This document shows positions 8,670 through 17,514 of a stretch of 28,442 nucleotides of DNA, piece by piece (within the stretch, counting starts at the first letter, position 1; the number at the start of each line of letters is the position of its first letter). The notes beneath the pieces were generated by a model that saw nothing but the letters and a program-made list of their open reading frames with translations, was not told the DNA's origin and ran no database searches. This stretch comes from CAZZKG01 sp964654825 (GTDB lineage: Bacteria; Gemmatimonadota; CAZMKB01), in contig CAZZKG010000049.1 of assembly GCA_964654825.1 (NCBI GenBank), positions 1 to 28,442 on the forward strand, read 5' to 3'. The position numbers and the translations under genes are program-made.

Positions 8670-9125
8670 TCACCGGCTGAGCCAGCCGACAATCCCCATG
8701 ATGCCGATCGTGGCGAAAACTGCGCCCACACCCACTCCAAACCCGATCCAGAACCAGTTCCGGCCGGGCGGCTTGATTGCCTGGATGTCGGCGAACCGGA
8801 CAACGTGATATTCGGAGGTGATTTTCCCGAACCCCTCACCCTTCTCGCACCTGAGCTGGATGAAATCTTTACCGACCTGGTGGATACTGCCGGTAATCGT
8901 TCTCCCATCATTCAAGAGGACGACGACTCTGCCGCCGAGTATAAGATCTTCGAATGTCCTCCGACAGCCTTCTTCGACTTCGATCCGCCCGGTCGTGTCC
9001 TCCCTGGCCGGATCAATAGATCTGTGCACACACAGCCGCTGTGCGGGGAGTGGCGGGAGGCTCAGAAACACGAGGATGAAGGCGAGAATACAGCTCACCG
9101 GAGAAAATAGTCTGCTCTTTTTCAA
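8670..9125 (-). CDS. Small membrane-anchored protein with Sm-like motif (second of tandem pair)
   Basis: A 151-aa protein of unknown function. It has an N-terminal signal or anchor segment (residues ~8-28), then a short beta-rich domain with G-G-R-V-V-V-L-L-N-D-G-R-T-I-T-G-S-I at ~63-80, resembling an Sm1 motif (hxLxDGrxhxGxh), and ends in a transmembrane helix (~123-150). The start is a TTG at 9125 that overlaps the TGA of the upstream gene (TTGA). GAGGGG lies about 5 nt before it, so translational coupling is likely. It shares order and motifs with the protein at 9122-9613, suggesting an old duplication. The soluble part probably faces the periplasm if the N-terminus is a cleaved signal. 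No catalytic residues are evident. The start codon is less certain than the gene. Confidence 0.7.
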   Translation of the reverse strand: MKKSRLFSPVSCILAFILVFLSLPPLPAQRLCVHRSIDPAREDTTGRIEVEEGCRRTFEDLILGGRVVVLLNDGRTITGSIHQVGKDFIQLRCEKGEGFGKITSEYHVVRFADIQAIKPPGRNWFWIGFGVGVGAVFATIGIMGIVGWLSR

Positions 9126-9613
9126 TTTGTCCCCTCAGCCACCGCCAGGATCAGAAGAAGCGTAATCCCCACTGCCACGAACAATCCCGTTATGCCGACG
9201 GTAAAGAGTGACCTGATTCCCAGCTTCTGCTTCGGCGCAAGCTCGATACGTTCGATGTCCTCGAACGGGAAGAGGAGCAACTCTCCTTTTTTAAATCCTG
9301 ACTCTTCCTCGACCCGGCGCAGCTTCCACACGCCGGTCGCCTCAAGGAGGATCGACTGTCCGGTGAGTTCCACCACGATCCCTTCGATCCGCGTGCCGCT
9401 TTCGAGGAAAAGCTCCACTTCCCTCCCGATCACAAACTCCTTAAGTCCCAGTTCTGATCCATCGCCATTATCATTGTTTTCGGATTCTCCCCCCTTATCG
9501 TAACCGGGCTGAAAAGAAGGGATACTCGAGAAACAGACGTGAAAAGAGAAAGAGACAAGGACCGATGTTACTATAAATATCTTTGTTCTTGGAATTGTTC
9601 TCACAAAACCCAA
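9122..9613 (-). CDS. Small membrane-anchored protein with Sm-like motif (first of tandem pair)
   Basis: A 163-aa protein of unknown function with the same plan as its downstream neighbour: an N-terminal hydrophobic signal (~11-30), a low-complexity acidic/Asn linker (~35-52), a beta-rich core with G-R-E-V-E-L-F-L-E-S-G-T-R-I-E-G-I-V at ~62-79, and a C-terminal transmembrane helix (~136-160). The core continues into L-L-L-F-P-F-E-D-I-E-R-I-E-L, paralleling V-V-R-F-A-D-I-Q-A-I in the partner. The frame opens with TTG at 9613. A GTG at 9604, with GGG just upstream, is an equally possible start. It lies 25 bp after the secreted protein ending at 9639 and overlaps the next gene by 4 bp, so all three are probably one transcript. 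Confidence 0.68.
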   Translation of the reverse strand: MGFVRTIPRTKIFIVTSVLVSFSFHVCFSSIPSFQPGYDKGGESENNDNGDGSELGLKEFVIGREVELFLESGTRIEGIVVELTGQSILLEATGVWKLRRVEEESGFKKGELLLFPFEDIERIELAPKQKLGIRSLFTVGITGLFVAVGITLLLILAVAEGTN

Positions 9614-9638
9614 CTGTGATTGGACAAAGGTGTCGGAC

Positions 9639-10373
9639 TTATTTCAGAAGCATCAATTTACGGGTGCAGGTTCTGTCTCTGGTTTTTAAGACCGAGAAGT
9701 ACACTCCGGAGGGGACTCGTTCACCCTGATCGTTACTCCCGTCCCAGACGATCTGGTGTCTCCCTGCTTCGCACGGTGAGTCGATAAGAGTTGTAACGAC
9801 CCTACCCCTGATATCGTAGACATGAAGAGCCACGTCTTGCTGCTCTGTTCCTTCCAGGGGAAGTTCGAAGGTGATTGTTGTAGTGGGATTGAAGGGATTG
9901 GGGTAGTTCTGGAAAAGTGAAAATGTACCTGGTATTGAAACCGAAATGTCCTCGGGATCGGTGTATAACGGTGGATCGATCCGGAAACTTGACGAATCAA
10001 GGTAGCCGTCCAGGTTTATATAATAATCCATTTCTACATAATAGGTCCCAACGGGGACCTTGATTCCCAGAGTATCCACCAGTTCCCAGCTTGCACAGAA
10101 CAGAGTTTCGGCCGGAGCAATAACACTGATTATGGTTGCACAACTCTCCGGATAATAGATTATCTCACCGAGAGAATCTCTTATGGCGAATGCCTCAGGT
10201 GGAAGACACATCAATTGAATGTTGTCTTCCAGGAAGTTGGCAAAACCGAAGGCTATCCATTCTGTTTCAGTCGTGGCAGGATTCGGATCGATGACAATTT
10301 CTACTTCAACAGCGTTAACCGCATTTATAAGAACAAAGGTCAGGATTACAAACAATATTATACTTTTCATCAT
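9639..10373 (-). CDS. Secreted protein with FlgD-like / type IX-like C-terminal sorting domain
   Basis: A 244-aa exported protein of unknown role. The signal peptide is MMKSIILFVILTFVLINAVNA. The middle (~25-150) is a beta-rich domain with three cysteines and resembles no enzyme I know. The last ~85 residues form a FlgD-Ig-type module: F-S-L-F-Q-N-Y-P-N-P-F-N-P-T-T-T-I, then V-x-V-Y-D-I-R-G-R-V-V, a W-D-G-x-N-D-x-G-x-x-V-P-S-G-V-Y stretch, and a final K-L-M-L-L-K. Such domains act as C-terminal sorting signals in type IX-like secretion or as surface modules in several FCB-related phyla. The start at 10373 is an ATG giving a compact signal peptide. An in-frame TTG at 10412 would add 13 polar residues and is less likely. 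A promoter sits 53 bp upstream. It heads the operon with the two Sm-like proteins. Confidence 0.85.
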   Translation of the reverse strand: MMKSIILFVILTFVLINAVNAVEVEIVIDPNPATTETEWIAFGFANFLEDNIQLMCLPPEAFAIRDSLGEIIYYPESCATIISVIAPAETLFCASWELVDTLGIKVPVGTYYVEMDYYINLDGYLDSSSFRIDPPLYTDPEDISVSIPGTFSLFQNYPNPFNPTTTITFELPLEGTEQQDVALHVYDIRGRVVTTLIDSPCEAGRHQIVWDGSNDQGERVPSGVYFSVLKTRDRTCTRKLMLLK

Positions 10374-10425
10374 TGAACCGCCGGAGGAATTGAATCCACA
10401 TGGATGTTTCAATTACTATTTTTTA

Positions 10426-10454
10426 ACAATAATGCTTTCGAACAAATATGTCAA
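10426..10454 (-). promoter_or_regulatory. Sigma-70 promoter for the secreted-protein/Sm-like operon
   Basis: Minus strand: TTGACA (10454-10449), 17-bp spacer, TATTGT (10431-10426; 4 of 6). It gives a leader of about 45 nt to the ATG at 10373. It is divergent from the promoter at 10575-10603. Confidence 0.65.
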
Positions 10455-10574
10455 CTCGCCAATCTACATCTATACCCTCAAGAGCGGAGCGATTACCGAG
10501 ACACGAAAAACCGTTCTTCTCAAATAATCCTGGATCAGCAGAGATCCCGGTAACGAACAACATTTATCATTTCG

Positions 10575-10603
10575 TTGACAAAGTCTCCTCTCATGTGTAT
10601 CTT
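10575..10603 (+). promoter_or_regulatory. Sigma-70 promoter for the radical SAM gene
   Basis: TTGACA (10575-10580), 17-bp spacer, TATCTT (10598-10603; 4 of 6). The implied leader to the start at 10767 is about 155 nt, unusually long, and includes a CAGTGA/TCACTG hairpin (10647-10666, 8-nt loop). I found no cobalamin-riboswitch box in it. The rest of the 393-bp gap between the divergent genes (10374-10766) shows no coding potential. Confidence 0.6.
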
Positions 10604-10766
10604 CATAGGAATTTAAGCATCGCTCAAAGGACAAGAGACAGAGTTTCAGTGAGGCTGAAGTCACTGGACCGGTTCGGTACTCCTGCCGTTATGTGATCTC
10701 TTCTCATGGAACCGGGATTGAGACATCATCCAGATGCTCACACACTCAGATCCGAATAGAGGGACG

Positions 10767-12440
10767 ATGAAGATTCTTCTCTACAACCCCGACAACGGTG
10801 TTACCCGCAACTTCATGCCGCACCTCTGGATGTTTCTCCTGAAGACGCTGACCCCACCCGGACACGAGGTTGTGCTGATCGACGGGAACGTGCGGGCCAT
10901 GGATGACGAGGAACTCGTTCAATTTGTCCGTGAAGAGCAGATCGGCCTCGTAGGCATCGGTGCAATGACGAGAATGGTCGCGAAGGCCTACCGGGTGGCG
11001 GATGTGATACGTGCTGCGGGAGTTCCGGTCGTCATGGGAGGACCTCACGTATCGCAAATGGCGGATGAAGCACTTGGTCGAGATGGAGGACCGCAGCATG
11101 CCGATGCCGTCGCTGTCGGTGAGGCCGATGAGACCTGGTCCACAATAGTGGAAGATGCCGCTCGCGGCGCACTCAAAAGTGTCTATACGCAGATTGACAA
11201 GGAAGGCAGGGTGGACAAACCGGAGTTGGATCCCTATCCATCCATCCCCTGGGATACGCTCGATCTCGATCAGTTCGATCTGGTTCCTTCTATCTTACGC
11301 CCCATATTCAAACGTCTGGGCAGCGGCTGGGGCAAATTCCGCATCATACCGATCGAGACGGGACGCGGATGCCCGTATGGTTGTGAATTCTGCACTGTCA
11401 CAGGTTTCTTCGGCGGCTCGATCCGGTTTCGTACTAACAGGAGCATCGTCGATGAGCTGCTGCGCATCAAAGCCCGTACCCGCAGAGAAGGAGGCCAGAT
11501 CGCCGTCTTTTTCGTAGACGACAACTTCGCCATCAATGTCAAGCGCACCAAATCGCTGCTGCGGGACATCATCGCCGCCGGTGCAGAGCTCAACTGGGTC
11601 GGCCAGGTCAGTGTAAACCTGCTGAAGGATGACGAACTCATCGACCTCATGTATGCTTCAGGCTGCAAGTGGATCTTCATCGGGATGGAGTCGATCGACG
11701 CTGTCAATCTTTCCACGGCACACAAGGGGCACAACAATCCGGCCGAATACGGTGCCGTGCTCGAACGGCTCGCGGACCGGGACATTTTCGCGATAACATC
11801 CTTCATCTTCGGCATGGACAACGACACCCGTGGTGTGGCGGAACGCACTCTTCAGAAGATCCGCAGCTGGCCGCCGGGTCTGCCTGTTTTCGGACAACTA
11901 ACCCCCTACCCTGCCACCCCCCTCTACGACAGACTGAAGAGCTCGGGAAGACTGGATCGTCCAAAACACTGGATGGACTTCTCACCCTTCAAGATGGCGC
12001 ACATTCCGCTGAAGATGACGGCAAGTGATGTACAGGAAGAGATCAATCTTGCCTGGGCACACTCCTACAGCCCGGAGATGAATGCTCATGCGATCGACTC
12101 CATCAGTGACAAGCATGTGGGTTACAGCATCCTCCATCTCGTCGCACGCCTCTTCTTCCGCGGTATCTACTTTCCGCAGTTGGGCAAATGGGTGTGGATA
12201 CGCGTGATCACCCAGAACCGTCGCACGATCTTCAAACTTATCAGAAAGATGCTGAGAAACAACGCTCCGGTTTACAGCCCTGACGTGCACATCGATGTCC
12301 GTGGTGAATCCCGGTCCCCTCTCCCAGACTCTCAGCCGGCCGCCGGATTCTCTCCCGCGGGAGACCTATCGGACCGGCCCGAACCGGCTCACTCCCCGGG
12401 GACTTTTTCCAGATCTCCTCACAAGCGGCCACCTCTATAA
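10767..12440 (+). CDS. B12-binding-domain-type radical SAM protein
   Basis: A 557-aa cytoplasmic enzyme. Residues 1-135 form a Rossmann-like B12-binding-type domain (M-K-I-L-L-Y-N-P opening, V-V-M-G-G-P-H-V at ~88-95, G-E-A-D-E-T-W). The D-x-H-x-x-G cobalamin ligand motif is not visible, as in many members. The radical SAM core (~192-410) carries G-R-G-C-P-Y-G-C-E-F-C with Cys202, Cys206 and Cys209 for the [4Fe-4S] cluster, and a G-M-E-S motif. The last ~45 residues are Pro/Ser-rich and probably disordered. Such proteins perform methylations, cyclisations or rearrangements in lipid and secondary metabolism; the substrate cannot be told here. The start at 10767 is chosen over an ATG 33 nt upstream because GAGGG precedes it and the domain begins there. 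The stop is 1 bp from the convergent gene's stop. Confidence 0.9.
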   Translation: MKILLYNPDNGVTRNFMPHLWMFLLKTLTPPGHEVVLIDGNVRAMDDEELVQFVREEQIGLVGIGAMTRMVAKAYRVADVIRAAGVPVVMGGPHVSQMADEALGRDGGPQHADAVAVGEADETWSTIVEDAARGALKSVYTQIDKEGRVDKPELDPYPSIPWDTLDLDQFDLVPSILRPIFKRLGSGWGKFRIIPIETGRGCPYGCEFCTVTGFFGGSIRFRTNRSIVDELLRIKARTRREGGQIAVFFVDDNFAINVKRTKSLLRDIIAAGAELNWVGQVSVNLLKDDELIDLMYASGCKWIFIGMESIDAVNLSTAHKGHNNPAEYGAVLERLADRDIFAITSFIFGMDNDTRGVAERTLQKIRSWPPGLPVFGQLTPYPATPLYDRLKSSGRLDRPKHWMDFSPFKMAHIPLKMTASDVQEEINLAWAHSYSPEMNAHAIDSISDKHVGYSILHLVARLFFRGIYFPQLGKWVWIRVITQNRRTIFKLIRKMLRNNAPVYSPDVHIDVRGESRSPLPDSQPAAGFSPAGDLSDRPEPAHSPGTFSRSPHKRPPL

Positions 12441-12441
12441 A

Positions 12442-15400
12442 TCAGGGTACATCCTTCACCCGCGTTACATTATCCCCGGAGTCCCGGTCGATGAGTTTGT
12501 TGTAAGGGTCGATGCCGGCACTGACAGGTTTCTCATCGACCACGAGATGAAAATTCGTTTCGCTCTTCTTTATTCGATGTTTCTTCAGGTACAGGATCTT
12601 CTCCTCGGTCCTGCCGTCTACTTCCTCCTGACCGAACACACCGATATCGATCCAGTCATCTATGGGAATCTCCGTTTCTCGTCCCTGCCCATCCGCCCGC
12701 AACTTCTTAGCCTTCACAATGAGATTGACCACGTATCTGCCATCCTCCCTCCTTGTACAGGTTGCTTCGTCGACATAGTTCATGTAGAGGGTAATTGTCT
12801 CGAACATGTCTTCCAGGATGTAGACAAGCGAATCTGGTGTGGCTTCCCGTATGTAATCCATTAATTCGAGGGAGGTGGTGTACGGCGGTTCCTGATAGGC
12901 CACGGCATTACGGTATCGTCGCAGTGCGCCGTTGAGAACGTCCTCTCCGAGATAATCCCTCAGCGCATACATGATCACAGACCCTTTCTGGTAGTGTATG
13001 TACATCTGGTTCTCCACCAGCAGAAGCGGCAGCTCTTCCACCAGTTCCCCACCCCTCTCACGGAGGTATTTGTCGAGCTCGTACTTGAGAAACCTGCGCA
13101 TGTTGCCGGGCCCGTATTCCTTCTCCATGACCATCAATGCGGAATACTGGGCGAGACTCTCCGAGAGCATTGTGGCACCCTGTACGTTTGCCCCGATGAC
13201 CTGATGACCCCACCACTGGTGTGCGACCTCGTGAGCGGTGATGTAGAATACGTAATCGATATCATCACCCTCTTTCACCTCGGTAATAAATCCTGCACTT
13301 TCGGAATAGGGGATGGTATTCGGGAAGGACTGAGCGAATTTCGCGTACCGAGGAAACTCGACGATTCGAATCTGACGAAACTGGTAGGGACCGAATTGAG
13401 CCGTGTAGTAGTCGAGAGACTTTTTGACGGCATCGATCATACGATCCAGGTTGTAGACATGCGGTTCGTGGTAATAGATTTCGATCGCCACATCGTTCCA
13501 TCTGTCCCGTTTGACCGAGTACCGGGCACAGAGGTATGAGAAAAAGTTGAGGATCGGCCGATCCATCCTGTAATGGAAATAGTGTCGATCCCCCTCGATC
13601 CACTCATCCTCCAGATAACCCGGTGCAATCGCTATCTGATCCGCGCTGGTACTGACCGTTGTCTCGAAATTTATTCGGCCTGAGCTTTTAGAGAAATAGG
13701 TGTCCCGGCGGGCCTCCTCGTCGTCAATTTTATTCATCCGTTGTACCGGCGGGAGATCATACTTACGGCGGGTGTTTCGATCCTGCAGCTGATCAAACTC
13801 GTTGTAGCCGAGCGTAGGGAAAAATTCCATATTGTCGATGAATGTTCCGTTTTTGACAATTCGGACATTCGAGCCGTTGTTGACGAAGCCGGGATTCTCG
13901 ATGATGAGATCGAAATCGAATGCCAGAGTGTCACCGGGGAGGAGAGGATCGCCCAACTCATAGATGTAATAACCCAGCACACTGTCCTCCAGAACCGGTT
14001 CATTATCCCGAAACCGAATGTCGCGAATCGTCACTCTGGGCGGGATGGTCACATGGAGGGAATCGATCGGAGCGGATGACCTGTTCTCCATCAAGTATCG
14101 TCCCTCGATCTCAACGCGTCGATCCTCGGGATAGATGTCGACATCGGCCTTGACATCGGTGATGCGGGGCATTGCGACGTCTTTGTACTGCCGGTATCGT
14201 TTCTCGTACTCGGCCAGGCGTTTTTCGTTCTCCTGTTTCGGGAGGTACTCATTGAGAACACACGTGTTGTAGAATATGAAGACTCCCGAACTGATAAACC
14301 CGAGCAACCCGAGAATCAGGGCAGTACGTGCCGGGGACCTGAGCCGGGGACCTTTCAGCTTCAGGCGTGTCTTCCATCCGCTCTCAGTACCCCGGACCCA
14401 GAACATCGAACACAGTACTCCCAGGATAACTGCTGCGAAGGTCCAGTAGAGATTGTACCAGAAGAACGGCTGCAGGAAATGTCCGTACCCGTTCATGTCC
14501 GAGTAAGGCGTGTTTGGACTCCTGGCATACTGGTAGATGTAGTGCTCCAGGCCCAGTACCTCGAGAGCGCCCGCACTCACGAGATAGATTATCATCAGCA
14601 AATACCCCAGAAACTTGTTATTCGCCAGGACCTGGATGGTGCAGGCGAGAACACATATCAGGATGTATGGATAAACCGCCATGGCGATACCCTTTGTATA
14701 CAACCCTATCTCGAAGTTCGTATACCCGCGATAGATCTGGTATCCCATAGTAGCGAACACACCGGCCAGAGTGAAGATCACCACCACGAGGGACAGCGTC
14801 AGCAGTTTCGATCCCAGGAACACCCAGTTCGGCACCGGGAGGGAGTCAATGACTTCGTTCAGTTTCAGAGACTGTTCCCTCCAGACCAGCTCTCCGCTGT
14901 AGAATGTGATGATGATGATGAGCATGAAGAGGTAGGAATTGTGAATAGCCTGCAGCATGGTGTGTGTAACCGGATAGATCGGCGTCCCCATCAGGTCTCC
15001 CGTCACAACAACTCCGCCGAAAACGTTGAAGACACTGAAAACAAGAATGACGATAAACGGGATACTTTTGAACACTCCGACCGTCTCGAGCCGCGTGCGG
15101 CACCACAGCTGACGGAGAGAAGTCGGGAGAGAAAAGGTCCTGGAAGCCGACGCTCTGGTTTGAATCAGCCTATCGACATCATCAGGAAAGGCGGAGTCCG
15201 GCTCCTCGATGATTCTCGACTTTCTCCCGAATCGCTTTTTTGCAGCCGCTTCCGTGAAGTGAAATGAATAATACCCGTAGATAAATACCGCCAGTCCTAT
15301 CCCGATCCAGATCAGCCGGTTGAGGAGCAGAGCCCCTTCCACAGGGGGGAGTGCCGTATTTTTCTCGATGATCGTCCAGTATTTCGTACTTACCGTCAGC

Positions 15401-16044
15401 GCCGCGAATCCGAAGGGATCGAGCAGACTTGCGAGAAATTCTCCTTCCAGGCCTTTCATTGCGAATGCTGATATCGCCCAGGCGACCAGAATAAAGATAG
15501 CCCCCATAAACGAGGACAGCATACTTCGCGTCAATCCTGCGAGCGTGAAGAATACGGCCCCGATGAGGAAGAGATTGGGGAGAATAATCACGAATAGTGC
15601 ATAGAGGTAAGGAACAAGTCGGAACGGACCCAGCCTTTCAGGCTCCAGCCAGGGCATGTAACTGCCGACGATGATCCCAAGGACGGAACCAATAATGACC
15701 CACAACGTCAGCATCATCGAACCGCTGAAGCGCCCCATCAGATAGTCGAATTTACCGACCGGCCTGGAAAAAATTAGCTCGTAGGTATTCCGGGCGAAAT
15801 CCCTCTGAATCGAGCCGGCCACGAAAGCCGTGACGACGAGGAGACCCATTATGCTCATGATCGTGAGCCATCGAAGGATGACGATAGGAGCATTGCGATA
15901 CTCGTTGCCGATCGAGCCGCCGAGCTGAAAGGAATCGGACACCTCGGCACCGAAGGTAAACAGGAAGAACACGAGAGCCAGGCAATAGATGAGGGGGTAC
16001 TTGAGGTGGTATCTGATTTCGAACAGAAATATCGATCTCAACAT
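12442..16044 (-). CDS. Fused ABC-2 type permease and M1-family metallopeptidase
   Basis: A 1200-aa membrane protein. Residues ~1-265 are a first ABC-2-like permease block with about six transmembrane helices. Residues ~320-580 are a second block with another six or so. Residues ~590-1200 are an extracytoplasmic M1 aminopeptidase-like region with H-E-V-A-H-Q-W-W-G-H at 938-947 and a Glu at 962 in M-L-S-E-S-L. The HExxH-to-Glu spacing is one residue longer than the usual 18. A Y-x-K-G-S motif follows near 1027-1031. The ATPase partner is encoded 40 bp upstream. The role is probably export or membrane remodelling coupled to peptide trimming; similar fusions exist in Bacteroidota-like genomes, but their substrate is unknown to me. 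The ATG at 16044 is preferred: a GTG at 16065 would overlap the GAGGAG ribosome-binding site. Confidence 0.9.
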   Translation of the reverse strand: MLRSIFLFEIRYHLKYPLIYCLALVFFLFTFGAEVSDSFQLGGSIGNEYRNAPIVILRWLTIMSIMGLLVVTAFVAGSIQRDFARNTYELIFSRPVGKFDYLMGRFSGSMMLTLWVIIGSVLGIIVGSYMPWLEPERLGPFRLVPYLYALFVIILPNLFLIGAVFFTLAGLTRSMLSSFMGAIFILVAWAISAFAMKGLEGEFLASLLDPFGFAALTVSTKYWTIIEKNTALPPVEGALLLNRLIWIGIGLAVFIYGYYSFHFTEAAAKKRFGRKSRIIEEPDSAFPDDVDRLIQTRASASRTFSLPTSLRQLWCRTRLETVGVFKSIPFIVILVFSVFNVFGGVVVTGDLMGTPIYPVTHTMLQAIHNSYLFMLIIIITFYSGELVWREQSLKLNEVIDSLPVPNWVFLGSKLLTLSLVVVIFTLAGVFATMGYQIYRGYTNFEIGLYTKGIAMAVYPYILICVLACTIQVLANNKFLGYLLMIIYLVSAGALEVLGLEHYIYQYARSPNTPYSDMNGYGHFLQPFFWYNLYWTFAAVILGVLCSMFWVRGTESGWKTRLKLKGPRLRSPARTALILGLLGFISSGVFIFYNTCVLNEYLPKQENEKRLAEYEKRYRQYKDVAMPRITDVKADVDIYPEDRRVEIEGRYLMENRSSAPIDSLHVTIPPRVTIRDIRFRDNEPVLEDSVLGYYIYELGDPLLPGDTLAFDFDLIIENPGFVNNGSNVRIVKNGTFIDNMEFFPTLGYNEFDQLQDRNTRRKYDLPPVQRMNKIDDEEARRDTYFSKSSGRINFETTVSTSADQIAIAPGYLEDEWIEGDRHYFHYRMDRPILNFFSYLCARYSVKRDRWNDVAIEIYYHEPHVYNLDRMIDAVKKSLDYYTAQFGPYQFRQIRIVEFPRYAKFAQSFPNTIPYSESAGFITEVKEGDDIDYVFYITAHEVAHQWWGHQVIGANVQGATMLSESLAQYSALMVMEKEYGPGNMRRFLKYELDKYLRERGGELVEELPLLLVENQMYIHYQKGSVIMYALRDYLGEDVLNGALRRYRNAVAYQEPPYTTSLELMDYIREATPDSLVYILEDMFETITLYMNYVDEATCTRREDGRYVVNLIVKAKKLRADGQGRETEIPIDDWIDIGVFGQEEVDGRTEEKILYLKKHRIKKSETNFHLVVDEKPVSAGIDPYNKLIDRDSGDNVTRVKDVP

Positions 16045-16084
16045 GGGAACGTTTTCTCTCCTCACTCCGGCGGGTGAATTGATC

Positions 16085-16966
16085 TCAGGCTGCTTGTAGC
16101 TCTCTCTGTTTCAGGGTCGAGAAATACACGTCTTTCAGATCGACCGTCACCGGCTCGAAATCCGTCCCCGGCGATTTGGGGCTCTGGACATGGATAACCG
16201 TACTGCCGGCGAAAAGGCGGGTCGAGATGACGGACATGTTTTCCTTGAACGTGCGGAGTTCGCCTCTGTTTATCACCTTTCTCCAGACTTTACCCTGCAG
16301 CTTGTCGATGAGGCCTCCCGGTCTTCCGGTGAGCAGAACCTCTCCTTCCGATATGATTGCCATGTGGCTGCACAGGTCACTAACGTCTTCTACGATGTGG
16401 GTGGAAAGGATGACAACCACGGTCTCTCCAATCTCACTGAGGAGATTGAGAAAGCGGTTTCGTTCTTCAGGGTCGAGCCCTGCTGTGGGCTCATCGACGA
16501 TGATCAGATCAGGGTCACCGAGGAGTGCCTGGGCGATTCCGAAACGCTGCTTCATCCCGCCTGAGAATGTTCCCAGTTTTCGTTTTCGATATATCTCGAG
16601 GTTGGTCATGTGTATCAATCGATCCACTTCATCTTTCCGCTGTTTCGAATCCATGATTCCCTTGAGCATTGCGAGGTGATGCATCATCTCTTCTGTCGTC
16701 ACCTTCGGATACAAACCGAACTCCTGCGGTAGATATCCGAGGATTCTGCGGACTTCCTCCTTGTCTTTGAGCACGTCCAGGCCGTTCAGAGTGATACTTC
16801 CGGTGTCCGGTTCCTGCAGTGTGGCAATCGTTCTCATGAGGGTCGATTTTCCGGCACCGTTCGGGCCTACCAGGCCGAACATCCCCCTGGGGATCTCCAG
16901 TGAGACGTTGCGAAGAGCCGCGATACCGTTCGAGTACGTTTTGGAAATATTATCGATCGTCAGCAT
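16085..16966 (-). CDS. ABC transporter ATP-binding protein (partner of the permease-M1 fusion)
   Basis: A 293-aa cytoplasmic ATPase of the ABC-2/multidrug (CcmA) type. Walker A G-P-N-G-A-G-K-S-T is at 34-42, the Q-loop at Y-L-P-Q-E-F-G (~78-84), the signature F-S-G-G-M-K-Q at 134-140, Walker B L-I-I-V-D-E-P at 154-160 and the H-loop His190 in S-T-H-I. The last ~70 residues form the regulatory tail common in this subclass. It starts at an ATG with GGGAGA about 8 nt upstream and ends 40 bp before the permease-M1 gene, so the two form one operon and one complex. The 263-bp gap upstream, to the dodecin gene, shows a TATAAA box near 17050 on the minus strand without a good -35, and no other gene. 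Confidence 0.96.
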   Translation of the reverse strand: MLTIDNISKTYSNGIAALRNVSLEIPRGMFGLVGPNGAGKSTLMRTIATLQEPDTGSITLNGLDVLKDKEEVRRILGYLPQEFGLYPKVTTEEMMHHLAMLKGIMDSKQRKDEVDRLIHMTNLEIYRKRKLGTFSGGMKQRFGIAQALLGDPDLIIVDEPTAGLDPEERNRFLNLLSEIGETVVVILSTHIVEDVSDLCSHMAIISEGEVLLTGRPGGLIDKLQGKVWRKVINRGELRTFKENMSVISTRLFAGSTVIHVQSPKSPGTDFEPVTVDLKDVYFSTLKQRELQAA

Positions 16967-17229
16967 AATCTGTCTCCCTGGGAATGAACTCGTGCTTGCG
17001 CATCTACGTTAATTGGACTTATAGAACCGAGTACAGGATTCATTCATTTATACGTATGAAGTGGTGAAAAAGTTTTGACTGGCGGGTAAAATTCTGGAAT
17101 GAAATTCCTTCCGGGTCTATTTGCGCTTCACATGTAAAAGTGAGCAGACCGGACCCCGGGTCATGGAGACTCGATATGAAATATACCGTTGGCAAACATG
17201 CAAATCGATTCCGTGCAGAGAGAAAACTC

Positions 17230-17430
17230 CTACTCCAGCACGAAGGTAACTTTCATGTTTACTCGGTATGATGTTACCTTACCGTTCGTTACTATCACCT
17301 GTTGCTCATTGACCCATGCGCTTTTGATATCCTTCACAGTCTCACCGGCACGACTGATGCCATTCTGGATAGCATCCTCAAAACCTCTCGAAGATTCTGC
17401 ACTGATTTCAATCACCTTAGCTACTGACAT
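17230..17430 (-). CDS. Dodecin (flavin-binding small protein)
   Basis: A 66-aa protein matching dodecin along its whole length: M-S-V-A-K-V-I-E-I-S, A-E-S-S-R-G-F-E-D-A-I, then I-K-S-A-W-V with Trp39 in the position of the flavin-stacking tryptophan, and a C-terminal beta strand ending V-T-F-V-L-E. Dodecins form hollow dodecamers that bind FMN, riboflavin or lumichrome and buffer free flavin. The ATG at 17430 is set by AAAGGGG about 7 nt upstream. An in-frame ATG at 17445 overlaps that site and is rejected. It lies 84 bp downstream of the DUF937 gene on the same strand; whether they share a transcript is unclear, and no promoter is obvious in the gap. Confidence 0.93.
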   Translation of the reverse strand: MSVAKVIEISAESSRGFEDAIQNGISRAGETVKDIKSAWVNEQQVIVTNGKVTSYRVNMKVTFVLE

Positions 17431-17514
17431 GATATCCCCTTTCATGGTTGAGTACTATTGGATTTCACACTCCGAAAGTGGCACGGCAGGAGAAAACAGA
17501 TTAGTTAACAACGT

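Noticed and set aside
8550..9110. 186-aa open frame on + opposite the Sm-like gene and the M6 relic
   Set aside because: The minus-strand frames have a signal peptide, Sm-like motif, transmembrane helix and coupled start; the + frame shows no domain and has no ribosome-binding site.
10604..10766. Cobalamin riboswitch before the radical SAM gene
   Set aside because: The leader is long and has a hairpin, but I found no B12 box or the expected paired regions.
12241..12440. Frameshift at the radical SAM C-terminus
   Set aside because: The Pro/Ser-rich tail looks odd, but the frame is open to a clear TAA, the convergent gene is also intact, and no alternative frame restores a known domain.
14479..15267. 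262-aa open frame antisense to the permease-M1 fusion
   Set aside because: Fully inside a well-supported gene. Its His/Gln/Arg-rich composition is a shadow of transmembrane codons on the other strand.
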